A stretch of DNA of 64,000 nucleotides from contig JAHBUL010000009.1 of assembly GCA_019638085.1 (NCBI GenBank), forward strand, positions 124,001 through 188,000, written 5' to 3'. The stretch comes from Flavobacteriales bacterium. GTDB lineage: Bacteria; Bacteroidota; Bacteroidia; Flavobacteriales_F; PHOS-HE28. The position numbers were made by a program, and so were the translations under genes. Positions 34,259-42,243 of the stretch are shown here, piece by piece; positions within the stretch are counted from its first letter, which is position 1; every line of letters begins with the position of its first letter. The notes beneath the pieces were generated by a model. The model saw only the letters and a program-made list of their open reading frames with translations, was not told where the DNA came from and did not search any database.

Positions 34259-34426
34259 AGCGCATCTCAAATTTGCTTTTGGATGCGAGCGGGTTGGATC
34301 ATGCGACCGGATGAGGCGCAAAAACCGAGCATAGCATGAGCTACCTAAGGCTTTTTGCAACGAAATAAGGGCGCATGAGTCTCCCCGCAGCCCGATGGAT
34401 CATTTTGAGATGCGCTCCAGGATTGC

Positions 34427-34831
34427 TCAAGCTGCGGGCCTCGCTGCCACATAAAGCTTGGCTAAACGTGTCATTTCGTGCAGATCGAACGGTTTCGTGA
34501 GATAACCATCCGCCCCGCATCGTTCCGCCACGGCACTCAACTTGTCCTTGGAGTGGCTGGAGATCAGGATCACCGGTGTCCGTGTTACAGCCTTGGAGCG
34601 CTTGATGCGGCCACATACCTCTTCCCCACTTTCCTGCCCGATCTCCACATCCAAGAATAGAACCGCAGGATGGATCCTGTTCACCATATCCATTGTAGGA
34701 GCGCTGGAAAAACTCTCGACCTGTAGACCTTCCTTTACAAGTACCCGGTGCAGTAACCAAAGCAGGTCCTTATCGTCATCCACCACCATCACGGTGGGGG
34801 CCGCACTGTGAGTTGTTGACAAGGGTTCCAT
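34427..34831 (-). CDS. Stand-alone response-regulator receiver domain
   Basis: This is a 134-residue receiver domain: VMVVDDDKDLLWLLHRVL with the acidic pair, VLFLDVEIG with the phospho-acceptor Asp, SSHSKDKLSAVAERCGADGY and LTKPF with the conserved Lys. No output domain is attached, so it probably works as a phosphate relay or by protein contact. No kinase adjoins it. ATG 34831 is preferred to 34885, whose extra 18 residues are unlike a receiver N-terminus. Confidence 0.85.
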   Translation of the reverse strand: MEPLSTTHSAAPTVMVVDDDKDLLWLLHRVLVKEGLQVESFSSAPTMDMVNRIHPAVLFLDVEIGQESGEEVCGRIKRSKAVTRTPVILISSHSKDKLSAVAERCGADGYLTKPFDLHEMTRLAKLYVAARPAA

Positions 34832-34930
34832 GCTTTCAGGAATCACAAACAACGGGCCACGGCATTCCAGGCACCAGCTGTCCACAAAACGGAATTTATA
34901 GCCCCATATCGTGGCCGTGGACCGGGGTGG

Positions 34931-35152
34931 TTACTCCCCGTTCGAGGTCCCCGAAGAATCGGGCGTGGTCTTCTCAGACGTTCCCACACTATCCATCGAG
35001 GGCACCAAGTGGTCCTCACTACGGAGTTCATAGGCTTCACCGCTGTTCCCATCGGAGGATCCAGCGGCCCCGTCCTGGTTGGTGCATGCAGTGATGGAAA
35101 GGCAGGCGACAAAAAGAGCGCCGAGGGTCAAACGAACGTACGCGGTTTTCAT
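34931..35152 (-). CDS. Small lipoprotein of unknown function
   Basis: This is a 73-residue protein: signal MKTAYVRLTLGALFVACLSI followed by lipobox ITAC, then a hydrophilic acidic tail rich in Ser, Gly, Asp and Glu with no visible fold. It starts at ATG 35152 and diverges from the Spy-like gene at 35267. Confidence 0.55.
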   Translation of the reverse strand: MKTAYVRLTLGALFVACLSITACTNQDGAAGSSDGNSGEAYELRSEDHLVPSMDSVGTSEKTTPDSSGTSNGE

Positions 35153-35266
35153 TTTGAAGGATTTTGGGAATACCGGTATGAAACAAAGCTGTCCATGGAC
35201 CTGTTCGCTTGCCATGCACATACTGCTCTCACCCTTAATTTGGCGGACCATAAACACACACCGATC

Positions 35267-35653
35267 ATGAAATACGTGATGACCTTGATGATGGCCGCGC
35301 TGCTGATGACCACAGCAACCGCGCAAGAGAAAAAAGGCGAGATGACGGAAGCAAAAAGCGCTGCTGAGATGTTGACGGAACGAATGACCACGGAACTCGG
35401 CTTGGATGCAGCACAAGCAAAAGAGGTACAGGCCATCAACGTGAAATATGCGGAAAAGGCCTTGGGGCGCGCCTCCGCCAAGGCCAATCTGGAAACCCGA
35501 TCAGGTGACCCGGAGGCCATGGTGGAAATGAACGGCGCGCTCAAGGAAGTGCTGACCCCGGACCAGTACGAGCAGTGGATCAAAGCCCAAGAAGGCAAGA
35601 AGAACACTACCCCGGATGGTAGAAAGATCAATTCGGTGCAGGAGGTAGAGTGA
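35267..35653 (+). CDS. Secreted Spy/DUF4890-like small helical protein
   Basis: This is a 128-residue protein with a signal peptide (TLMMAALLMTTATAQ) and a helical body (MTTELGLDAAQAKEVQAINV, KYAEKAL, VLTPDQYEQWIKAQEGKKN). The layout of a helix, an LTxxQ-type motif before the last helix and many Lys/Glu residues resembles Spy/CpxP-like and DUF4890 proteins, which are periplasmic chaperone-like. A related gene lies at 40480-40881 on the other strand. Its stop is followed by a long perfect palindrome. Confidence 0.65.
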   Translation: MKYVMTLMMAALLMTTATAQEKKGEMTEAKSAAEMLTERMTTELGLDAAQAKEVQAINVKYAEKALGRASAKANLETRSGDPEAMVEMNGALKEVLTPDQYEQWIKAQEGKKNTTPDGRKINSVQEVE

Positions 35654-35665
35654 TCCTCCCATCAT

Positions 35666-35713
35666 CTGAAAACAAGAACGGCCCGGTGATCACCGGGCCG
35701 TTCTTGTTTTCAG
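35666..35713. terminator. Bidirectional terminator, 48-bp perfect palindrome
   Basis: Two 24-base arms (35666-35689 and 35690-35713) are perfect reverse complements, with A-rich and T-rich outer ends in both directions. It serves the convergent Spy-like gene and the M56/TonB gene, whose stop codon begins two bases beyond it. Confidence 0.85.
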
Positions 35714-35714
35714 A

Positions 35715-36878
35715 TCAATCCTCGTCCGGTCCGTCCTCTCCCTTCAGTTTGAAATCGATGGGAACAGTAAAGCGCGTCGCAACCGCCTTACCGTTCATTT
35801 GCCCCGGTTTCCAATCCGGCATGGTGCTTATCGCACGCACCGCCTCATCATCCAGATCCTTGCGGACGCCCCGTCGTACTTCCGCATCCCGCACCTTCCC
35901 ATCGCTGCCCACTACGAATTGGACGAAGACCTTGCCTTGCACATTCTCCTTTAATGCGCCGTCGGGATATTGGATCGTGGAGGCCAGGTATTCATACATG
36001 GCTGCCATCCCGCCCGGAAATTCAGGTTGAACACCCAGCTTACTGAGGTCATACACGGGTTCCTGCACAAGAGGAAGGTCGAAGGCCGCACGTGGTGAAA
36101 CTGCAACGAAGGCCAAGGCCAGCAGTGGGATGGACAATGCATATTTCAGTTTGGCGTACCTGGAGGTCGTGATGTTCAACATGGCGATGCGTGTTTTAAG
36201 GTTTGGTGAACGGAAACTGTTGACGAGAGAGCTGACGGGGATGCCAAGGGCGCGGGAAAGCAGCAATCGGCCATAATCGGGATGAAGGGTACTGGCCACG
36301 GCATCGGCCTGCAGCTCATGCACTGTACGCAAGTAGCTCAACGCCAAGCGCCAGAGCGGATTCCACCAGGAGGCTGCGGCAAGAAGCTCGTAGTACAGCA
36401 CATCATAGCTGTGCCCTTTCCGTGCATGCACCTGCTCGTGTGCGGCCAGGGAGCGCTGCTCATCCCCATTCAGGTCGGCAGGAAGCACGATATGACCAAA
36501 GAAGGAAAGTGCCTCACCGTGAGGGCTCCTGCTGAAGCGCCATGCACGGACATAGCGGATGGCCAGCACCAGCAAGGAGATCAGTACACCTGCTACATAG
36601 ATCGCGAAAACCACATCCCCCATCCCCAGGTGGGATGTCGTCCGCTCCGTTACAAACCCACTGGAACCATCGCTGAAAGACAGCAAATCCATCGTTCCGG
36701 CCATAGGCACCGAAGCAGGAAGCCGGACCAGGGGAACCATGAAGGCAACCACTGGCATCAGCAGGAGCCAGGCACGATTTGCGGCAAACAAAGGACTCTT
36801 CCGGAACGCCAAGTAATAGGCACCAAGGAGCACAGCGAATACGATGTTCACCTTCAACAGAAAAATGAGCGTTTCCAT
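35715..36878 (-). CDS. M56/BlaR1-type membrane metalloprotease fused to a TonB C-terminal domain
   Basis: This is a 387-residue protein. Membrane helices near residues 5-25, 38-55 and 88-110 flank the M56 peptidase segment with zinc motif HEQVH (AAHEQVHARKGHSYD) and the downstream ELQADAVA Glu. After a further helix near residue 255, residues about 290-380 form a TonB C-terminal domain (YPDGALKENVQGKVFVQFVV, MPDWKPGQMNGKAVATRFTV). BlaR1 proteins sense cell-wall stress and cleave the BlaI repressor; here BlaI is the gene upstream (2-base gap). The sensor domain of classic BlaR1 is replaced by the TonB domain. Confidence 0.88.
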   Translation of the reverse strand: METLIFLLKVNIVFAVLLGAYYLAFRKSPLFAANRAWLLLMPVVAFMVPLVRLPASVPMAGTMDLLSFSDGSSGFVTERTTSHLGMGDVVFAIYVAGVLISLLVLAIRYVRAWRFSRSPHGEALSFFGHIVLPADLNGDEQRSLAAHEQVHARKGHSYDVLYYELLAAASWWNPLWRLALSYLRTVHELQADAVASTLHPDYGRLLLSRALGIPVSSLVNSFRSPNLKTRIAMLNITTSRYAKLKYALSIPLLALAFVAVSPRAAFDLPLVQEPVYDLSKLGVQPEFPGGMAAMYEYLASTIQYPDGALKENVQGKVFVQFVVGSDGKVRDAEVRRGVRKDLDDEAVRAISTMPDWKPGQMNGKAVATRFTVPIDFKLKGEDGPDED

Positions 36879-36880
36879 GA

Positions 36881-37246
36881 TCAGCGCTTTTTATGGGCCT
36901 TCAACAGGTCCATGATTTCATCGAGTTCTTCAACATCCAACTCATTCTTCTCCACGAACGAGGAAACGAGCCCGTGCAGCGACCCATCGAAATAGTCCTT
37001 CACCACCTTGTTCACTTGGCGCTTGCTGTAGGCTTCCTTCTTCACTAAGGGGTGGTATTGATGGCTCTTCCCAAAAGAAGTGTGGCCCACGAAACCTTTC
37101 TGCTCCAGGATGCGGATGACGGTACTCACCGTGGTGATGGCCGGCCTGGGTTTGGGCAGCTCCGCCAGAACGTCCTTGGCGAAGCCCTTTCCAAGCTTCC
37201 ACAACACTTGCATCACCTGCTCCTCGGCACGGGTCAACTGTTCCAT
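36881..37246 (-). CDS. BlaI/MecI-family repressor
   Basis: This is a 121-residue winged-helix repressor. It begins LTRAEEQVMQVLWKLGKGFA, then ITTVSTVIRILEQKGFVGHT (recognition helix and wing); the C-terminal half (residues 75-121) provides dimerisation and contains the site normally cleaved upon BlaR1 signalling. It regulates its own operon with the M56/TonB gene. A cluster of TAACTA/TAGTTA half-sites covers its promoter. The TATATTTG -7 box ends four bases before the ATG. Confidence 0.9.
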   Translation of the reverse strand: MEQLTRAEEQVMQVLWKLGKGFAKDVLAELPKPRPAITTVSTVIRILEQKGFVGHTSFGKSHQYHPLVKKEAYSKRQVNKVVKDYFDGSLHGLVSSFVEKNELDVEELDEIMDLLKAHKKR

Positions 37247-37250
37247 GGTG

Positions 37251-37293
37251 CAAATATAACTATGTTTTTAGTTATGTAACTAATGACCTAGTT
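37251..37293 (-). promoter_or_regulatory. blaI-type promoter (-7 TATATTTG) overlapped by four operator half-sites
   Basis: On the minus strand TATATTTG occupies 37258-37251. Alternating half-sites TAACTA (37257-37262), TAGTTA (37269-37274), TAACTA (37277-37282) and TAGTT (37289-37293) overlap or lie just upstream of the box. Their placement fits autorepression by BlaI. Confidence 0.6.
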
Positions 37294-37355
37294 GATTTTC
37301 TTCGGCGTCCTCGGGATCCGCAGTACGGCGGAGATCGCTGAGGGAGCTTCAGGCT

Positions 37356-37820
37356 TCAATTCGTAACGAAATTGATCGGGATCACATAGCGCGTAGCAAC
37401 AGGCTTGTCTTGCAGCCGACCGGGCTCCCATATTGGCATCGCCTGGATGGCCCGCACGGCTTCCGCATCCATGGCCGGAGTGGCACTTCGACGCACCTTT
37501 ACCTGATCTACATGTCCGTCCTTGCGCACGACAAATTCTACGTACACCTTTCCCGCTATCATCTTGTCCGCTTCTTCCTCCGGATAAATGATGGTCCTTG
37601 CCAAGTAACTGTACATGGCCGTATCGCCACCTGGGTATCGCGGCTGAACCTCCACGGCAGCCAGGTCCCAGATGGTATCGGTCGGCACTTGGGTTCGGCC
37701 ATCGAAAACATGTTGCGCGGCATCCGACGCTTTGCCCAAAGCACCTACACTGGATTGCGCATATGACATCACACCAATGAGCATCGCGGCGATCGAAAGG
37801 AATGGTCCGGATATAGGCAT
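37356..37820 (-). CDS. Stand-alone TonB C-terminal-domain protein
   Basis: This is a 154-residue protein with an N-terminal signal or anchor (ISGPFLSIAAMLIGVMSYAQ) and a TonB C-terminal domain (YPEEEADKMIAGKVYVEFVV, MPIWEPGRLQDKPVATRYVI). The domain is closely similar to that of the neighbouring M56 protein, so one probably arose from the other. It likely works in the periplasm as a TonB-like energy or signalling partner. TATTTTTG ends three bases before the ATG at 37820. Confidence 0.75.
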   Translation of the reverse strand: MPISGPFLSIAAMLIGVMSYAQSSVGALGKASDAAQHVFDGRTQVPTDTIWDLAAVEVQPRYPGGDTAMYSYLARTIIYPEEEADKMIAGKVYVEFVVRKDGHVDQVKVRRSATPAMDAEAVRAIQAMPIWEPGRLQDKPVATRYVIPINFVTN

Positions 37821-37823
37821 GCT

Positions 37824-37831
37824 CAAAAATA
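37824..37831 (-). promoter_or_regulatory. -7 element TATTTTTG next to the TonB-domain gene start
   Basis: It is an exact match to TAnnTTTG, three bases before the ATG at 37820, so the transcript is expected to be leaderless. Confidence 0.55.
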
Positions 37832-37871
37832 CACATTGAGCACTGTGAGGAGGCAGCACTCCTGCCCCTAT

Positions 37872-37879
37872 TACATTTG
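37872..37879 (+). promoter_or_regulatory. -7 element TACATTTG of tryptophan dioxygenase
   Basis: It is an exact match to TAnnTTTG, ending 23 bases before the ATG at 37903. Confidence 0.6.
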
Positions 37880-37902
37880 GCGAACACCCTATTCCCCATA
37901 CA

Positions 37903-38904
37903 ATGAGCAACGTGTACTATCCAGACTACCTCCAACTAGAGAAGATATTGGGCGCCCAAGAGCTCGAAAGTGACAAGGCCGGCACACACGCCCATGATGA
38001 GATGCTCTTCATCATCATCCACCAGGCTTATGAACTGTGGTTCAAGCAGGTACTATACGAAGTGAACAGTGTGATGGAGATCTTCAAGCACCAAAAAGTG
38101 GATGACAACAGTGGCGAACTGAACATCGCCGTCCACCGTTTGCAACGTGTAAAAACGATCCTCGATGTACTGGTCCATCAGTGGGAGATCATTGAGACGA
38201 TGACCCCCTTGGACTTCTTGGACTTCCGCGACCTGCTTCGGCCGGCGAGCGGCTTCCAGAGCATGCAGTTCAAGATCCTGGAAGCCCGCCTTGGCTTGCG
38301 CATGGAGGCCCGCTTCGGAAAGCAGTATTACACCAGCCAGTTGCGCCCGGACCATAAGGCCCAGATCGAGGAGTTGGAGACCGAACCCACCTTGCTGGAA
38401 CTGGTGAACGCCTGGTTGGAGCGTATGCCCTTTCTCGAAGAGCGATTCTGGCCGGGCGAACCCGCCTTCTTCGAGCGCTTGGAAAAGCTGTATGTGGCCA
38501 GCTTGGTAAAAGGCGAGGAAGGCAATGCGGAATTGTGGCGCAAGATCTTCGTGGATGGCTCCGGGGAGCGGCACTTCTCCCCTTCCGCGGCCCGCAGTGC
38601 CTTGTTCATCATGCTCTATCGCGATGAGCCGATCTTCCAGCAGGCCTTCCGCTTCCTGGATTCATTGCTGGACATTGATACCGTGATGGCCTCATGGCGC
38701 GCACGCCACATCAGCATGGTCCACCGCATGATCGGCCTGCGCGTAGGAACTGGCGGCAGCACGGGCCAATCCTATCTGAAAGGTGCCATGGACAGCCATC
38801 ACATCTTCTCGGAGATCGCGGACCTCAGCAGCTTCCTTTTCGAGCGGCGCAAACTCCCGCCATTGCCGGAGGCCTTGAAAAAGGCGGTAAAGTTCGCCGG
38901 TTGA
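37903..38904 (+). CDS. kynA: Tryptophan 2,3-dioxygenase
   Basis: This is a 333-residue haem enzyme. Clear marks are VYYPDYLQLEKILGAQ, THAHDEMLFIIIHQAYELWF with substrate-binding His and Phe/Tyr, RLVGTGGS-like LRVGTGGSTGQSYLKG, and DSHHIFSEIADLSSFL near the haem-ligating His. It opens the indole ring of tryptophan to N-formylkynurenine, the first step of the kynurenine pathway. No other pathway gene is near. Its end is four bases from the convergent MBL gene. Confidence 0.95.
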   Translation: MSNVYYPDYLQLEKILGAQELESDKAGTHAHDEMLFIIIHQAYELWFKQVLYEVNSVMEIFKHQKVDDNSGELNIAVHRLQRVKTILDVLVHQWEIIETMTPLDFLDFRDLLRPASGFQSMQFKILEARLGLRMEARFGKQYYTSQLRPDHKAQIEELETEPTLLELVNAWLERMPFLEERFWPGEPAFFERLEKLYVASLVKGEEGNAELWRKIFVDGSGERHFSPSAARSALFIMLYRDEPIFQQAFRFLDSLLDIDTVMASWRARHISMVHRMIGLRVGTGGSTGQSYLKGAMDSHHIFSEIADLSSFLFERRKLPPLPEALKKAVKFAG

Positions 38905-38907
38905 AGT

Positions 38908-40320
38908 TCACACCTCGAAGCGCTGCCCTTGCTCGGGGATCCGGATGTTCCGGTACCCATGCTCGGCATACAGATCACGCAGGCCATGCAGTGCAGGCTC
39001 CGCACCGTGCACCAGGAAAACCTGTTTCACCAACGCTGGATCCTGGCAGCTGATCCATTGAAGCAATTCGTTGCGGTCGCCATGTGCGCTGTAACTGTCC
39101 ATGGTAAGAATGGCCGCACGGACCTGCACCACATCACCGTACATCTTCACGGTTTCCGGGCGCTGAAGCAGGCGTTCGCCGAATGTGCCCGGTGCGCAGA
39201 AACCTACGATGAGGATGGCGTTGTTGGGATCCGGAAGGCCATGAAGCAAATGGTGCCGGATGCGGCCGGCATCCATCATACCGCTGGCCGCAATGGTGAT
39301 GCTCGGCCCTTGGCGCGTGTTCAACTCCTTGCTGCGGCGGGCCTCCCGAACGAACTCCACGCCGGGGAAACCGAACAGGTCCGCGTCCGTCTCCAACTCC
39401 TTCCGGATATCCGGGCGTAGCAGCCCCGAGTGCTTGCGGTAGATACCGGTGGCATTGATGGAAAGTGGGCTATCGACGAAGACCGGCACCTGTGGCAGCA
39501 GTCCTTCGTTGAAGAACTTGTTCAGCTGGTATAGGATCTCCTGCGTACGGCCCACGCTGAACGCGGGGATGATCAAGCGGCCTTGCTGCTCCACACATAC
39601 GCGCTGCACATGGCCCAGCAACTCCTTCACGGATCCGCTCGGTTCGGAATGGTCGCGATCTCCATAGGTGCTTTCGCAGATGATGACATCCGCCTGTGGA
39701 AATGGCTTGGGAGCCGACACGAGACGCGCCACATAGCGGCCCACATCCCCACTGAAGCTGATCTTGCGCTCGCCTTCCGGGGTGGCCACGGAAAGGTGTA
39801 CGGATGCACTGCCCAGGATATGGCCTGCATCGATGAAGGTGAGGGTAACACCGGGCAGGATCTCCGTGGGGGCATCGTAGGGTATGATGCGGAACAGGTT
39901 CATCGCCGCATCCACATCAGCAGAGGTGTACAACGGCCCGATCTCGGTCATCGCCCGTTTCTGCTTCTTGGCGCGCTTGGCGTCGTAGCGGAAGTCGCTC
40001 TCTTGGATATAGGCACTATCGGCAAGCAGGATCTCGCAGAGGTCCAACGTGGCGGGCGTGGCGAAAATGGGGCCTCGGAAGCCCTCCGCCACCAAGCGCG
40101 GGATCAGGCCACTGTGGTCGATATGCGCATGGGAGAGCACGAGCACATCAATGCTCTTGGGATCGAAGCCGAAGCGCCGGTTGAGGGCATCGCTCGCCGG
40201 TCCTTCGCCTTGGAACATGCCGCAATCAAGCAATACACGTTTGCCATCGGGCAGGTCGATCAAGTGTTTGCTACCGGTAACCATGCCGGCGGCACCATGG
40301 AAGGTGATGGAGAGGGACAT
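38908..40320 (-). CDS. MBL-fold beta-CASP RNA hydrolase
   Basis: This is a 470-residue protein. Metallo-beta-lactamase metal motif VLSHAHIDHSGLIPRL is followed by DAGHILGSASVHL and FSGDVGR. The beta-CASP region reads IICESTYGDRDH and LIIPAFSVGRTQEILYQLN, and the C-terminal RMMBL part has YSAHGDRNELLQW. Such enzymes (YsaA/CPSF73-like) cut RNA. There is no signal peptide. It is convergent with kynA. Confidence 0.92.
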   Translation of the reverse strand: MSLSITFHGAAGMVTGSKHLIDLPDGKRVLLDCGMFQGEGPASDALNRRFGFDPKSIDVLVLSHAHIDHSGLIPRLVAEGFRGPIFATPATLDLCEILLADSAYIQESDFRYDAKRAKKQKRAMTEIGPLYTSADVDAAMNLFRIIPYDAPTEILPGVTLTFIDAGHILGSASVHLSVATPEGERKISFSGDVGRYVARLVSAPKPFPQADVIICESTYGDRDHSEPSGSVKELLGHVQRVCVEQQGRLIIPAFSVGRTQEILYQLNKFFNEGLLPQVPVFVDSPLSINATGIYRKHSGLLRPDIRKELETDADLFGFPGVEFVREARRSKELNTRQGPSITIAASGMMDAGRIRHHLLHGLPDPNNAILIVGFCAPGTFGERLLQRPETVKMYGDVVQVRAAILTMDSYSAHGDRNELLQWISCQDPALVKQVFLVHGAEPALHGLRDLYAEHGYRNIRIPEQGQRFEV

Positions 40321-40421
40321 GTGGGCCTTACGCTGTTGGGATCATCCGAAAAACGAATGCTGGCAAGGTAAGCTGCACATGAATGGCTGTGCTTCCCCGG
40401 AGGACCTGCCATCCACCAACG

Positions 40422-40458
40422 GCAAGGCCCCGTACCGGTGATCGGTGCGGGGCCTTGC
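40422..40458 (-). terminator. Hairpin after the DUF4890-like gene
   Basis: Near-perfect 15-base arms (40422-40436 and 40444-40458, one mismatch) flank a seven-base loop, 22 bases after the stop at 40480. It lacks a strong T tract on either strand, so termination is likely but not certain. Confidence 0.55.
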
Positions 40459-40479
40459 GCTGTTCTTATGGATCGATGT

Positions 40480-40881
40480 TCAGTCGTTCTTGGGGCCACG
40501 CATTTCCATCTGTTTCTCCATGCGCTTCTCCTTGTGCCTTTCCTTCATGGCCTCCTGCTTGGCCACCAACTTTTCATACTGCTCAGAAGTGAGCACGGCC
40601 TTGAACTCCTCCATTTGGGCTTCGCGTAATTCAGCGCTCTTGCTTTTGTTGGCTTTTGCCATGGCTTGGCGCTGTGCGCGGATAACCTCGTTCTTTTCAG
40701 CGTAGCGGATATTGATATTCCCTACCTTCTCCGTTTGTTCTGCGTTGAGGGCAAGTTCCTTTACCATGCGTTCCGTACGCTTCTCTGCGCGTTCCTGTGC
40801 GGTTTTCTGCTGGCCTTGCTGCGCTTGGGCAACGCCCATTCCGAATAGCAGCAATGCCGCTCCTGCAAGTAGTTTCTTCAT
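40480..40881 (-). CDS. DUF4890/Spy-like secreted helical protein
   Basis: This is a 133-residue protein: signal peptide LLAGAALLLFGMGVAQAQ, then a highly charged helical body with KRTERMVKELALNAEQTEKV, then VLTSEQYEKLVAKQEAMKER. It is the second Spy-like member in this window (see 35267-35653): both have a TERM motif, an L-x-x-x-Q helix and an LTxxQYE motif. Likely role is periplasmic, chaperone-like. The start is ATG 40881; an ATG two codons upstream (40887) is possible. Confidence 0.75.
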   Translation of the reverse strand: MKKLLAGAALLLFGMGVAQAQQGQQKTAQERAEKRTERMVKELALNAEQTEKVGNINIRYAEKNEVIRAQRQAMAKANKSKSAELREAQMEEFKAVLTSEQYEKLVAKQEAMKERHKEKRMEKQMEMRGPKND

Positions 40882-41385
40882 GTTCATTCCGCCCAAAGCA
40901 GACGGTGCTGTTTGTTGTTCACTGCGTAGGACGTGTTCCATGCCAATTGGTTTGATCGCAGTGGTCCTTTCAGTCCTCTCCGCCTTGCGTCCCTATCCGG
41001 GAGATCTTTCGGGAACCGGGTTAAAGCTCCTCGGTGTTCCGCTCACGGACCATAATGGGGTCCTTGGTCAAGTGGCCCCATAAAGTGCCAAGCCTGCCAT
41101 CCCCACACACGCCATGATGACCAGCACCAGCGCACTATTTCGTTCCGCCCATTTCGTTACTGGGTAAATGATCATGTCCATGGCCTGGTCCTACGCAAGC
41201 CACATGCCAGATCGTGGGGAGCGTGTAGGTCAGTCCAGTAGACCCATATTGGGGAAGTCGGTGCCCATTGCCAGGGATCGGACGGGGCGGACCATCTCGA
41301 TATATGCCCCTTGTTAGTGCCAAATTGGTATCTTCGACATGTACGGCATGGTTTGGGAAGGCTCTATCGAAACACACTAATAGCT
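40882..41385. other. 504-bp interval with one possible small gene
   Basis: No standard-length gene is supported. A 37-codon minus-strand frame at 41068-41181 encodes a plausible single-span membrane peptide. TATCTTCG near 41330-41337 on the plus strand may be the promoter of the copper storage protein gene. CTGCTTTG about 20 bases upstream of 40887 may drive the DUF4890-like gene. Confidence 0.35.
41068..41181 (-). CDS. Possible 37-residue single-span membrane protein
   Basis: The frame starts MDMIIYPVTKWAERNSALVL and continues with a hydrophobic stretch VIMACVGMAGLALYG before its stop. The short cytoplasmic head with positive residues and one continuous helix fit a small membrane protein. 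It was found by reading the reverse strand of an otherwise empty interval. No homologue is known to me. Confidence 0.35.
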   Translation of the reverse strand: MDMIIYPVTKWAERNSALVLVIMACVGMAGLALYGAT

Positions 41386-41985
41386 ATGACTACCGGAAAA
41401 TCCACCGATCAAGTTTCTCGCTCCGCACCGGACAAGGCACGCGCTGTACCACTGGATACCTCGGAAAAACCGATGCCCGAATTCCCCATGGAGAAAAAGG
41501 AGCTTGTCTATCCGGGTGAGGGTTCTCCTTTTCCAACAGCCAGCCCGAGTGAAAGCTCATCGGGAGGTCCTCATCAGCCCGGCGTTCCCGCCCATCCCGC
41601 CGTTCCACCAACGGAATTACCTCGGAACAAGATCCATCTATCAGCCGTGGAGAGCAAACCACTTCTTGATATTCTGTCCCATTGCATCGCGGCGTGTGAG
41701 CGCTGCATCACCGGATGTGAGCAGGCTTTGGAACCGCATAAGTATGCGGACTGCATCGCCACCAGCCGGGCCTGTGTGGACATCTGCAAACTGCTGCAGA
41801 GCTATGTGACCGCCGCTGAAAAAGCGGACCTCGCCATGTTGGCCGTGGACCTCGCGATGGTCACCGCGCGAGTGTGCGAGGCCTGCGCCTTGCAGTGCAG
41901 CAAGCACCCGAATATGGAACATTGCGTGGCCTGTGAAAGGGCCTGCCGGGAAGCCGCCAAGGAGTGCAGGAGCTTCGCTAAGTGA
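41386..41985 (+). CDS. Four-helix-bundle copper storage protein (Csp) with Pro-rich N-terminus
   Basis: This is a 199-residue protein. Residues about 85-199 match the Csp four-helix bundle with cysteines pointing inward: HCIAACERCITGCEQAL, CIATSRACVDICKLLQSY, VCEACALQCSKHPNMEHC and VACERACREAAKEC, which give at least 13 cysteines. Csp proteins hold many Cu(I) ions. The first 80 residues are unusual: hydrophilic, rich in Pro, Ser and Glu, without a signal peptide, so the protein is expected in the cytoplasm. Csp family members are typically 110-150 residues. The start at ATG 41386 has a -7-like motif about 50 bases upstream. Confidence 0.85.
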   Translation: MTTGKSTDQVSRSAPDKARAVPLDTSEKPMPEFPMEKKELVYPGEGSPFPTASPSESSSGGPHQPGVPAHPAVPPTELPRNKIHLSAVESKPLLDILSHCIAACERCITGCEQALEPHKYADCIATSRACVDICKLLQSYVTAAEKADLAMLAVDLAMVTARVCEACALQCSKHPNMEHCVACERACREAAKECRSFAK

Positions 41986-42243
41986 GCCGTGCCCCACTGG
42001 TCCTTGGCTAGTGGAACCTTGTCCATTTTCCCCGAATGGCGCTTGGCTCGATGTAAAGCGGCATACCACCAACAATATTGTGGGCGGGGCGCGGCACGAA
42101 TGTGCTCGAGGAAGACGGCTACCATATTGCGCAAATGAATACCAGCGGACGGTGGATAAATAGTATGCACGCACATCCATCCGCTTCGGATCGTGCCGTT
42201 ATATTGGCTCCGTTCCCACGCATACAACCAATCCACTTTTCCT

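Noticed and set aside
37373-37384. TGATCGGGATCA, another match to the FNR-type box
   Set aside because: It lies inside the coding sequence near the end of the TonB-domain gene, far from any promoter. About one chance match is expected per 64 kb.
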